DNA of 9,704 nt, taken from contig DAOUUM010000073.1 of NCBI GenBank assembly GCA_030668165.1, positions 1 through 9,704 of the forward strand, written 5' to 3'. Positions 1-6,443 of the stretch are shown piece by piece (position 1 is the stretch's first letter; every line of letters starts with the position of its first letter). Source of the stretch: Candidatus Heimdallarchaeota archaeon (GTDB lineage Archaea; Asgardarchaeota; Heimdallarchaeia; Heimdallarchaeales; Kariarchaeaceae). Below the pieces are notes generated by a model, which was not told where the DNA came from, did no database searches, and worked only from the letters and a program-made list of their open reading frames with translations. The translations under genes and the position numbers were made by a program.

Positions 1-559
1 CTTGGGTTATTATTCTGAAAAAATGGTAGAGGTCATCGGTGAGTTACCAAACCTGAAAATATTGAAGATTAACGGAATCACCGGTAAATTCCCTGTACAA
101 TTATTAAAAACAAAAATAATAAACCTGGATTTAAGTGGTGCGAGTTGTACTTACATTCCCACAGAAATACATAGGATGGAAAGCCTTGAAATACTGATCT
201 TATCAAGTACCGAATTAACTGAACTACCATCAGAAATAACCAGACTGAAAAAATTAAAGTTTCTGAATGTCGGCTTTACTCAAATATCATATCTTCCCAC
301 CGGATTGGAGGAGATGAAGAGTCTGGAATACTTAGATCTAAATCATACCATGATCTCCGAATTACCTGAAGAGATCACCAAGATGAAACACCTGCAGTAC
401 TTGAATATTGAGGGAACCACTATCTCAGATATCAGATGGTTGGAGAAATTACCCAATTTGAAGGGATTGCGTACGACCCAGGAAACAATAGAACAATACC
501 CAGAAAAATTTGACCTGGATAAAATGTTTGAGGTATTTCGTAATTATATTTATATTTGA
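1..559 (+). CDS. Leucine-rich-repeat protein, C-terminal part (5' end outside window)
   Basis: The open frame runs into the left edge with no clear start, so this is taken as the C-terminal part of a longer protein; the TTG at position 2 is an unlikely true start. About 150 residues form leucine-rich repeats of roughly 23 residues, with the recurring pattern LxxLxxLxLxxTxIxxLPxxI, for example around SLEILILSSTELTELP and SLEYLDLNHTMISELP. This is the typical short LRR class with an LP at the turn, usually a protein-protein interaction surface. The last 35 residues leave the pattern and look like a capping segment. No membrane segment or catalytic motif is visible. Partner and role are unknown. 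It faces a minus-strand gene, with only 18 nt between the two stop codons. LRR proteins of this class are common in Asgard archaea and eukaryotes, but the family is too widespread to fix taxonomy. Confidence 0.85.
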   Translation, partial: LGYYSEKMVEVIGELPNLKILKINGITGKFPVQLLKTKIINLDLSGASCTYIPTEIHRMESLEILILSSTELTELPSEITRLKKLKFLNVGFTQISYLPTGLEEMKSLEYLDLNHTMISELPEEITKMKHLQYLNIEGTTISDIRWLEKLPNLKGLRTTQETIEQYPEKFDLDKMFEVFRNYIYI

Positions 560-577
560 TTTTTATTTATTTAATTC
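560..577 (+). terminator. T-rich stretch after the LRR gene
   Basis: The 18 nt between the stop codons of two convergent genes are almost all T and A on the plus strand, with runs of five, three and three T. Archaeal RNA polymerase terminates at such oligo-T tracts without needing a hairpin. I see no stem-loop. The assignment rests only on composition and position. Confidence 0.4.
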
Positions 578-1222
578 TTAATAACCTATCTTCTCAAAAT
601 ATCTACTAAACGCAACACGGGAGTGTTCATAATATAGATTAAGCGAGAGTAATTTGTTGAGTATTCTCATGATGAAACCAGGTAATTCAGTTGTATCCCT
701 TTTCAATGCACCAAAAGCACCTAGAAAACCATTGTTCTCAAATAGGCCCCCAATATCACCAAATCCAGTACCTGATTGGACCAAGACAGTGGAATCGTAC
801 ATAGATTGGTATGCTTGAACGAATTCCTGTAGATTGCCCGTGGTGGTGGTGGTGGTGACACCCCTATAATCCGATCCATGGTAGATTTGTAATGTGTTGG
901 CCACATCCATACCCTCAAAACCCTCATCGAAGTAGGTGGGGGTGGTAGTAGGATTAATAGCCACAGTATCCATCATGGAATCATAATAGAGATAAATCGA
1001 GGTATCGAAGAAATCATTAGGACTGATGGTCATGAATTCAAAATTAGGACCAAATACTTTACGTCTGAGATCAGAATTGATGTATTTAGAAGATGTGCTG
1101 ATATCAATCTGATTAATACAATTAATCTGTTCATTCGATATCTTGTCTTGTAATAATTTGGAACCATGTAGTATAACATCTTTATCATGGTAGGAAAATA
1201 GCATCGAAATGTAATCATCCAT
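578..1222 (-). CDS. Unrecognised protein with a threonine repeat
   Basis: I do not recognise this 214-residue protein. The frame is open and shows purine-rich first codon positions, so it is probably real. It is rich in Asp, Tyr and Phe, has no clear signal peptide or long membrane segment, and carries six threonines in a row (about residues 123-128) preceded by a TTTPT stretch some 35 residues earlier. A glycine-rich segment (SGTGFGDIGG) follows the repeat, and the C-terminus is amphipathic with a FEKIGY end. The start chosen is the ATG at 1222, because a TATA-like element lies about 32 nt before it. A TTG at 1288 would add 22 residues, but would overlap the opposite gene and place the promoter inside the coding region. 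It is convergent with the LRR gene and divergent from the small plus-strand gene. Function is unknown. Confidence 0.55.
   Translation of the reverse strand: MDDYISMLFSYHDKDVILHGSKLLQDKISNEQINCINQIDISTSSKYINSDLRRKVFGPNFEFMTISPNDFFDTSIYLYYDSMMDTVAINPTTTPTYFDEGFEGMDVANTLQIYHGSDYRGVTTTTTTGNLQEFVQAYQSMYDSTVLVQSGTGFGDIGGLFENNGFLGAFGALKRDTTELPGFIMRILNKLLSLNLYYEHSRVAFSRYFEKIGY
840..857. repeat. GTG trinucleotide repeat, six copies
   Basis: Six perfect GTG units in a row on the plus strand. On the minus strand this is read in frame as five ACC codons plus one ACG, giving six threonines in the overlapping gene. As a triplet repeat it could change length without breaking the frame. Confidence 0.9.
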
Positions 1223-1249
1223 AAGATCAGGATCCCAGGTGATATCATG

Positions 1250-1260
1250 AATTATATTCG
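1250..1260. promoter_or_regulatory. Possible bidirectional TATA element between divergent genes
   Basis: An 11-nt A/T element reading AATTATATTCG on plus and GAATATAATT on minus is nearly palindromic. Its centre is about 26 nt before the plus-strand ATG at 1280 and about 32 nt before the minus-strand ATG at 1222. Both are the spacing expected of an archaeal TATA box for leaderless or near-leaderless transcripts. This is the main reason for preferring those two starts over the overlapping ones. Confidence 0.4.
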
Positions 1261-1279
1261 TGGAGAACTCAGGTATTTG

Positions 1280-1591
1280 ATGAGACAATCTGATATGAAA
1301 AATCAGTTCTCACTCAATGAGATCGAATACAAGATAGCGACTTTTGAGAGATTGATCAGTCGGGGCATTATGCCAGAGAGACACCTATTCATTGAGTACG
1401 AGGCCTATGAAGAATTGGATCTATCCGCATACGATTCAGAGTGTTATATCTGGTATAACGCAGTTATTCACACCCATCTAGGCCATATGCCTTTAGTTTT
1501 GATTCCTGATATGAATAATGCTATCTCTCTTGGTATGTTCATCTACATGGGAGATGTTAACCAGTGTAGGCAGCGTTTTTACTCTGATTAG
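1280..1591 (+). CDS. Small unrecognised protein
   Basis: A 103-residue product, mostly hydrophilic, rich in Glu, Tyr and Met; I recognise no family. The N-terminal third looks helical (SLNEIEYKIATFERLISRG). The middle is acidic and aromatic (FIEYEAYEELDLSAYDSE), followed by a more hydrophobic stretch around HTHLGHMPLVLIPDM. There is no CxxC zinc motif and no full membrane helix. An in-frame ATG at 1247 would add 11 residues, but it lies upstream of the TATA-like element at 1250-1260, so the ATG at 1280 is preferred; ATG 1295 is also possible. It is divergent from the threonine-repeat gene and may share a promoter with it, which hints at joint expression. Function is unknown. It could be lineage-specific, or a remnant of something longer, since the frame stays open for about 26 codons after the TAG. 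Confidence 0.5.
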   Translation: MRQSDMKNQFSLNEIEYKIATFERLISRGIMPERHLFIEYEAYEELDLSAYDSECYIWYNAVIHTHLGHMPLVLIPDMNNAISLGMFIYMGDVNQCRQRFYSD

Positions 1592-1596
1592 TTATT

Positions 1597-1923
1597 TCAA
1601 ATTTTATATGTGACTTTTACTATTGACCAGATTTTACTAACAAAACAGATTAATGATGTGATTCTATTATGAGTATGGAAGAGATGAGTATTCTTAATTC
1701 TCTTGACATACTTACGATAGTTCGATTCTGCATCATCATTCTCCCAGCGATCCTTATTAACGACCAGAACCAGTTCATCCATATCATGTATTCGGTTCTT
1801 TATGTACTCGGTCATATGAAGCATGAATTCCTTTTGCCTGATATCAGGATTATAAGCAGTATTATCCCAAGATTGAATAATTCAAACCCCGGCGATATGA
1901 GCAAGAGTATTCCCCCAATAAGT
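1597..1923 (-). pseudogene. Gene remnant with in-frame stop codons
   Basis: An open minus-strand segment from 1881 to 1597 reads as a convincing hydrophilic protein (NTAYNPDIRQKEF, then a helix, then LVLVVNKDRWENDD), with purine-rich first codon positions. The same frame continues upstream through a TGA at 1884-1882 into TYWGNTLAHIAGV, before a TAA at 1926-1924. No start codon lies ahead of the TGA; the first ATG in the open part is at 1824, giving only 75 residues. The last 25 or so residues, after FHTHNRI, look less protein-like, as if past the original end or after a frameshift. I read this as a decayed gene. Alternatives are a genuine 75-residue gene starting at 1824, an assembly error, or stop-codon recoding. 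I do not recognise the family. Confidence 0.45.
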
Positions 1924-2050
1924 TTAGCGTATTACATTGTGTTTTATTAATTAGAAAAGATTATTGATTAGATATCTGCACATATAATCCATGTAATAAG
2001 ACATACTATCTAGGTATTATCTCAAGTTATATGTGTGAAAATATTTAGAA
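1924..2050. promoter_or_regulatory. Upstream region of the zinc-knuckle gene, TATA candidate at 2026-2033
   Basis: This A/T-rich gap has stops in the frames I read. The best TATA-like match is GTTATATG at 2026-2033, which lies 18-25 nt before the ATG at 2051 and 30-37 nt before a second in-frame ATG at 2063. That spacing leaves open which of the two starts is used. No other structure was noticed. Confidence 0.35.
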
Positions 2051-3544
2051 ATGTTGACTACAATGAGAGACAGTTCTTTACAGTGTCACTGGTGTAAATT
2101 GGGGAATGGTAAACTACTGTACTGCCATAAGTGTGCCTTTTTGTCCTGTTCCGGATGTACCGAGGAGGTAGAGGTTGTCACCCAGTATTGTAGCACATGC
2201 AAAAAAGAACTGAATTCAGAATATTGTGGAGATTGTGGTTGTGAGACTCAGCAGATAAGAAAAGAGACTAAAATATGCTGTAGTAACTGTGGGGGAACAG
2301 AGTTAAATGATCCTGAACTCATAGTGAACAATCTGCCAAGCGATTATTTTTCTGCTTTATCTGAGATTAAAGATATTCAGCCAAGCCTCGATGAGACCTA
2401 TAGGAGTTTTGAATTTTTCATAACCATCGTGCGGCTATGTAGAATCGGCGGACTTATGGCCTTTCCCCAGATCGAGGAGCAGCTCAACCGATGTTCCACC
2501 GCACTCAAGTTCATCAATCAACGTAGTATAGATCAGCTTATGAAGGTACGACAGGAGGCACTATTTGATGTCAGAAATATCAATTATTTCTCAGGTGTTG
2601 ATATCAACAGCTACAGATCAGCGGAGAGAATTATAATCAACACATCGGATCTCATCAAGGACTTAATCGAGATGATTGAGCACTGGTTGGAAGAGGTTAA
2701 TATTGAACTGAACAAGCTATACACGCTTGCAGATCCCCTTAGAAGGCATTATGAACTCCTATCCAAGGTGAAGCGATTTTTGCCAGAGGGAATATACAAT
2801 GTGGCGGCAGTAATACCTGCAGTCAGTACCCAGATAAAACACAAAAAAGAGACCCTGAGATTTATCGGATTCATCATTTTTGCTGAGGAGGAACTGGTAT
2901 TTCTTCCACAGCAGGCAGTGGAAGAGAGGAATAAGGAAAAGATCATTCTTGCCAAGAGAATACCCTATGAATTAATAATAAATCATAACAAGGAACATTC
3001 ATCCCTCAAAGGCAATCAATTAACTATCAAGATCCTCAAGGGTAATGTCAAGATCAATGCACCTCTCAATGCAATCAGTGGAATTGAGGCTTATCTCAAA
3101 CTTATCAAAGGTAATCATGATTTTACAATTGGATCGGCCAAGGAAATACTCAAAATAGAAGCTGAGGCTGCGGATAGGAACACCTACAGAAATGCCACAG
3201 ATAAATTTGTGGAAATATTTAGAGAGAGATTATTTGGTAAGGGTCCCGCTAATTTTAATGAGCCAAATTCCAATCTTTCTTTATCAACTTTGAAAAAAGA
3301 ACTGCTTGAACTCAAAAGAAAGACGAATGATCTAGATACACGTGCATCTAACCTCCAGGTGGATCCAGAAAATTACTCGGATTTCAGACATCAGATAAAT
3401 GATTCAATTAGTTCCATTCAATCCAATTTTGATAAATTAAGTGGTCATTTTAATCCCAATTATAACGTGAGAAAGTGGATTAATGAGGATCAGGAGGATA
3501 AATCCAATTTCTTTGATAATGACCCAAATTTGGATAAATTCTAA
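2051..3544 (+). CDS. Multi-zinc-knuckle protein with PH/GRAM-like segment and coiled coil
   Basis: A 497-residue protein in three parts. Residues 12-82 contain six CxxC pairs (C12/C15, C25/C28, C33/C36, C47/C50, C59/C62, C77/C80), enough cysteines for about three structural zinc sites of zinc-ribbon or RING/B-box-like type. The middle is long and helical (about 90-250). Residues about 265-355 run as alternating beta strands ending in a helix (GIEAYLKLI), with GFIIFAEEELVFLPQ resembling the first strands of PH/GRAM-type domains. Residues about 405-465 look like a coiled coil, followed by a short acidic tail. No signal peptide or membrane helix is seen, so it is probably cytosolic or at the inner membrane face. 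The combination suggests a scaffold or adaptor that may bind lipid or protein; catalytic activity is not evident. The start is ATG 2051, with ATG 2063 (M5) an alternative. A 57-nt gap separates it from the MBL-fold gene, so co-transcription is possible. Confidence 0.7.
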   Translation: MLTTMRDSSLQCHWCKLGNGKLLYCHKCAFLSCSGCTEEVEVVTQYCSTCKKELNSEYCGDCGCETQQIRKETKICCSNCGGTELNDPELIVNNLPSDYFSALSEIKDIQPSLDETYRSFEFFITIVRLCRIGGLMAFPQIEEQLNRCSTALKFINQRSIDQLMKVRQEALFDVRNINYFSGVDINSYRSAERIIINTSDLIKDLIEMIEHWLEEVNIELNKLYTLADPLRRHYELLSKVKRFLPEGIYNVAAVIPAVSTQIKHKKETLRFIGFIIFAEEELVFLPQQAVEERNKEKIILAKRIPYELIINHNKEHSSLKGNQLTIKILKGNVKINAPLNAISGIEAYLKLIKGNHDFTIGSAKEILKIEAEAADRNTYRNATDKFVEIFRERLFGKGPANFNEPNSNLSLSTLKKELLELKRKTNDLDTRASNLQVDPENYSDFRHQINDSISSIQSNFDKLSGHFNPNYNVRKWINEDQEDKSNFFDNDPNLDKF

Positions 3545-3601
3545 ATCCCACTAGAAAATCTTTAATCTCAAATCAGTGATTTTAATCAGAGTGACATAAT
3601 T

Positions 3602-4330
3602 TTGAGCGATTTAAGACCTAATTCTGAGATAGCCGAGGGAATTCATTGGATAAAAGACATCTACGTAAATGCCTACATAGTTGAGAGTGGTGAGGATCTG
3701 ATACTGATCGATTCTGGATTTAATAAAAAAGCCAAACCTATATTAAATTATATCCGAGAGGAACTTGAATCCAGAAATATCAAAAAAATACTGCTAACCC
3801 ATCATCATGCTGATCATGTGGGTGGACTTCATCACCTACACAATCATCTTCACACCAGGATATTTTCTTCAGAACAGGATGCTCTCTATATCAAAGGTGA
3901 GATGAAAAGACCACCACCAAATAATTTTATACTAAAACCTCTTTATTACATATTGAGACCACTTATAACCCCTAAACCGGTGACCCAGATAGAATATGTA
4001 GCTGAGGGCGAGATAATTGAGGATGAAAATGATGTCGGATTTGAGGTTCACTCCCTGCCTGGACACACTATGGGCTCGCTTGGATTCTTGAAGAATAATG
4101 TTTTATTCTCAGGTGATGCAGGAGTTAGCAAAGAGGGTGATGTGGAACTGGGAGTCAAATTATTTGCCGAGAACATGAATGTTGCAAGGGCATCACTTGT
4201 GAAGATGAGCAAGCTGAAATTTGATCTACTACTATCCGGTCATGGTACACCAATCCTTGAGGATGCACAACAAAGAGCTCTTGAGGCGGTTGAGAGACTG
4301 GGTCTAGATGAGGACCTGTTTGAGGAATAA
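3602..4330 (+). CDS. Metallo-beta-lactamase-fold hydrolase
   Basis: A 242-residue single-domain MBL-fold enzyme with a full metal-binding set: the HxHxDH motif at H67, H69, D71 and H72 (in THHHADHVGG), H155 in LPGHTMGS, D172 in SGDAG, and H214 in SGHGTP. The N-terminal strands (GIHWIKDIYVNAYIVESGEDLILIDSGF) are typical of the glyoxalase II-like branch. Two metals, usually zinc or iron, would activate water for hydrolysis. The substrate cannot be told from sequence; a thioesterase, lactonase or glyoxalase II-type role is most likely. No flavodoxin or RNA-processing (beta-CASP) extension is present. The start is a TTG, because no ATG or GTG lies in frame between the preceding stop and the conserved N-terminus. 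It sits between the zinc-knuckle gene and urocanase on the same strand, with 57 and 62 nt gaps, and no functional link to either is obvious. Confidence 0.88.
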   Translation: MSDLRPNSEIAEGIHWIKDIYVNAYIVESGEDLILIDSGFNKKAKPILNYIREELESRNIKKILLTHHHADHVGGLHHLHNHLHTRIFSSEQDALYIKGEMKRPPPNNFILKPLYYILRPLITPKPVTQIEYVAEGEIIEDENDVGFEVHSLPGHTMGSLGFLKNNVLFSGDAGVSKEGDVELGVKLFAENMNVARASLVKMSKLKFDLLLSGHGTPILEDAQQRALEAVERLGLDEDLFEE

Positions 4331-4373
4331 AATAATATCCAATTGATGCGATAGTTTGGAAGGAGAATACAAA

Positions 4374-4383
4374 ATTATTAAAT
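4374..4383 (+). promoter_or_regulatory. TATA-like element ahead of urocanase
   Basis: An ATTATTAAAT element preceded by purine-rich sequence (GGAAGGAGA at 4358-4366). It lies 28-37 nt before the in-frame ATG at 4411 but only 10-19 nt before the ATG at 4393. This favours a leaderless transcript starting at 4411. The purine-rich run is too far from either ATG to act as a Shine-Dalgarno site. Confidence 0.35.
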
Positions 4384-4392
4384 CGAAGACGA

Positions 4393-6408
4393 ATGCTTGA
4401 ATTAACTAAAATGACTTCACAAAAGGTTCAAACATTCACATTACCGAATGAATTACCACCGGTTACAGCGTTCAGAGAGGATCTCAGAAGAGCTCCAACC
4501 CGTGGTTATCATCTCAACAAAAAGGAGACCAAGATTGCCCTATCCAATGCACTCCGTTATGTTCCAAAATCACTGCATGAAGCACTTGCACCCGAGTTTC
4601 TTGATGAGCTGAGAACCCACGGTAGAATCTATGGCTACAGATACCGACCACAGGGAGAGATCAAAGCACGACCTGTTGATGAGTATGAGGGGATTTTGGA
4701 GGCCAGGGGAATGCAGTTGATGATGGAGAATAATCTTGATTTTGATGTTGCACTCTATCCCTATGAGTTGGTAACATATGGTGAGTCAGGTCAGGTATGT
4801 CAGAACTGGATGCAGTACAGATTGATTGTCAAATATCTGCAGAATATGAAAGAGGATCAGACCTTGGTGGTAATGTCAGGACATCCTCTGGGATTATTCC
4901 CCAGCCACAGAAATGCACCCAGGGTGGTAAATACCAATGGATTGATGATTGGTATGTTTGATAATCCTGACGATTTTCACAGGGCTGCAGCTCTTGGAGT
5001 TGCCAACTATGGACAGATGACTGCCGGAGGATGGATGTATATTGGTCCACAGGGAATTGTGCATGGTACCTATATCACCACTCTGAATGCGGGTAGAAAA
5101 TATCTGGGAATTGCTGATGACAACGATCTTGCCGGAGTTGTGGTACTGACATCCGGTCTGGGAGGAATGAGTGGAGCCCAGCCCAAGGCAATTGAGATTG
5201 CAGGTGGGATCACAGTCATTGCAGAGGTAGATCACTCAAGAATCAAGACCAGACATGAGCAGGGATGGGTGAATAAGATAACAGATAATCTGGAGGAGGT
5301 GTTTGCATGGGTTGAAGAATACCGTGAGAGGAAAAACCCCCTATCTATTGCTTACCATGGTAATGTGGTTGATCTGTGGAGATATGTGGTTGAGAATAAT
5401 ATCAAAATCGAGCTGGCCTCGGATCAGACTTCTTGTCATGCAGTCTACGAGGGTGGTTACACTCCATACGGCCTTACATTTGATGAGGGCAGAGAGCTGA
5501 TGAGATCAGATATCAACAAATTCAAGGAAAAGGTTGATGAATCACTGAGAACCCAGATTCAGTTGATTGATACCATGGTCGAGAGGGGGACCCACTTCTA
5601 TGATTACGGTAATTCATTCTTGAAAGCAGTATTTGATGCTGGTTACACCAAAGTTGCCAGAAATGGAATAAATACTTTTGATGGATTTGTCTATCCAAGC
5701 TACGTGGAGGACATTATGGGGCCTATATGTTTTGATTATGGTTATGGACCATTTCGCTGGGTATGCCTATCAGGAAAGGATGAGGATCTTAGAAAAACTG
5801 ATCAGGCAGCAATGTCCTGTATTGATCCCGATAGGAGAGGACAGGATAGAGATAACTACATCTGGATCAGAGATGCGGAGAAAAATGCATTGGTTGTTGG
5901 ATCAAAGGCAAGAATTCTTTATGCAGATGGACCAGGCAGGGTGAAAATTGCAATGAAATTCAACGAGATGGTTAAAAATGGTGAAATTGGACCTGTCATG
6001 ATGGGTAGAGATCACCACGACACCGGTGGCACTGACTCCACTTACAGGGAGACATCAAATATACTAGATGGTAGCAATATCATGTCTGACATGGCACATC
6101 AATCTTGGGCAGGTAATGCAAGCAGGGGAATGACCATGTGTGTACTGTCCAATGGTGGTGGTGTTGGCACAGGAAAGGCGATCAATGGTGGTTTTGGACT
6201 GGTACTGGATGGTTCACCACGTGTTGATGAGATTGTGAAATCAGCCCTTGATTGGGATGTGATCGTGGGAGTGGGTAGACGATCATGGGCCACAAATCCC
6301 CATGCAATTGATACTGTCAAGGAATGGAATGAGACAAATGAGGGCAAGGGTCATGTTCTGATACCAGAGTTGTCGGATGATGAATTACTTGATAAACTGT
6401 TAAAATAA
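4393..6408 (+). CDS. hutU: Urocanate hydratase (urocanase), long form
   Basis: Urocanase converts urocanate to imidazolonepropionate, the second step of histidine degradation, using tightly bound NAD+ as an electrophile. The 671-residue product shows the family's core blocks: GHPLGLFPSH (163-172), GQMTAGG through IGPQGIVHGT (207-226), GLGGMSGAQP (255-264), SDQTSCH, and GPICFDYGYGPFRWVC. C446 in that last block aligns with the conserved active-site cysteine region of bacterial urocanase. The C-terminal block RDHHDTGGTDSTYRET follows at about 539. At about 670 residues it matches the long type, like animal UROC1, and not the roughly 555-residue bacterial HutU; its N-terminal block (LSNALRYVPKSLHEALAPEF) also resembles the animal enzyme. 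The start is either ATG 4393 or, more in keeping with the TATA position, ATG 4411. No hutH, hutI or hutG is adjacent. It converges on the transporter gene, with 35 nt between stops. Confidence 0.96.
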   Translation: MLELTKMTSQKVQTFTLPNELPPVTAFREDLRRAPTRGYHLNKKETKIALSNALRYVPKSLHEALAPEFLDELRTHGRIYGYRYRPQGEIKARPVDEYEGILEARGMQLMMENNLDFDVALYPYELVTYGESGQVCQNWMQYRLIVKYLQNMKEDQTLVVMSGHPLGLFPSHRNAPRVVNTNGLMIGMFDNPDDFHRAAALGVANYGQMTAGGWMYIGPQGIVHGTYITTLNAGRKYLGIADDNDLAGVVVLTSGLGGMSGAQPKAIEIAGGITVIAEVDHSRIKTRHEQGWVNKITDNLEEVFAWVEEYRERKNPLSIAYHGNVVDLWRYVVENNIKIELASDQTSCHAVYEGGYTPYGLTFDEGRELMRSDINKFKEKVDESLRTQIQLIDTMVERGTHFYDYGNSFLKAVFDAGYTKVARNGINTFDGFVYPSYVEDIMGPICFDYGYGPFRWVCLSGKDEDLRKTDQAAMSCIDPDRRGQDRDNYIWIRDAEKNALVVGSKARILYADGPGRVKIAMKFNEMVKNGEIGPVMMGRDHHDTGGTDSTYRETSNILDGSNIMSDMAHQSWAGNASRGMTMCVLSNGGGVGTGKAINGGFGLVLDGSPRVDEIVKSALDWDVIVGVGRRSWATNPHAIDTVKEWNETNEGKGHVLIPELSDDELLDKLLK

Positions 6409-6443
6409 ATTTTACAATAATTTTAATATCTAATTAACTGATA

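Noticed and set aside
721..1248. Other-frame minus-strand frames (721-927 and 1030-1248) within the threonine-repeat gene
   Set aside because: They overlap the longer frame at 578-1222, are compositionally odd (one reads PPPPP from the same triplet repeat), and have no promoter-like signal of their own.
1720..1881. Possible small GTPase motifs (WDNTAY and VVNKDRW) in the minus-strand remnant
   Set aside because: NKDR does not match the NKxD box, the spacing to the DTAG-like segment is about 40 residues and too short, and no P-loop is present.
1669..1950. A 93-codon plus-strand open frame with hydrophobic stretches
   Set aside because: It lies opposite the minus-strand remnant, whose reading is hydrophilic and has more coding-like codon positions. 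The plus reading looks like the antisense of that frame.
4358..4366. GGAAGGAGA as a Shine-Dalgarno site for urocanase
   Set aside because: It is 26 nt or more from the nearest possible ATG, too far to pair with the ribosome for that start. It may instead flank the TATA-like element.
6099..6347. An 82-codon open frame on the strand opposite urocanase, and similar frames at 4829-5235, 5303-5500 and 5678-5944
   Set aside because: All lie inside the conserved urocanase gene in other frames and show no family features.
6409..6443. A hairpin terminator between the convergent urocanase and transporter genes
   Set aside because: The 35 nt are A/T-rich with two TTTT runs on plus, but no stem-loop and no long T tract on minus, so a specific call is not supported.
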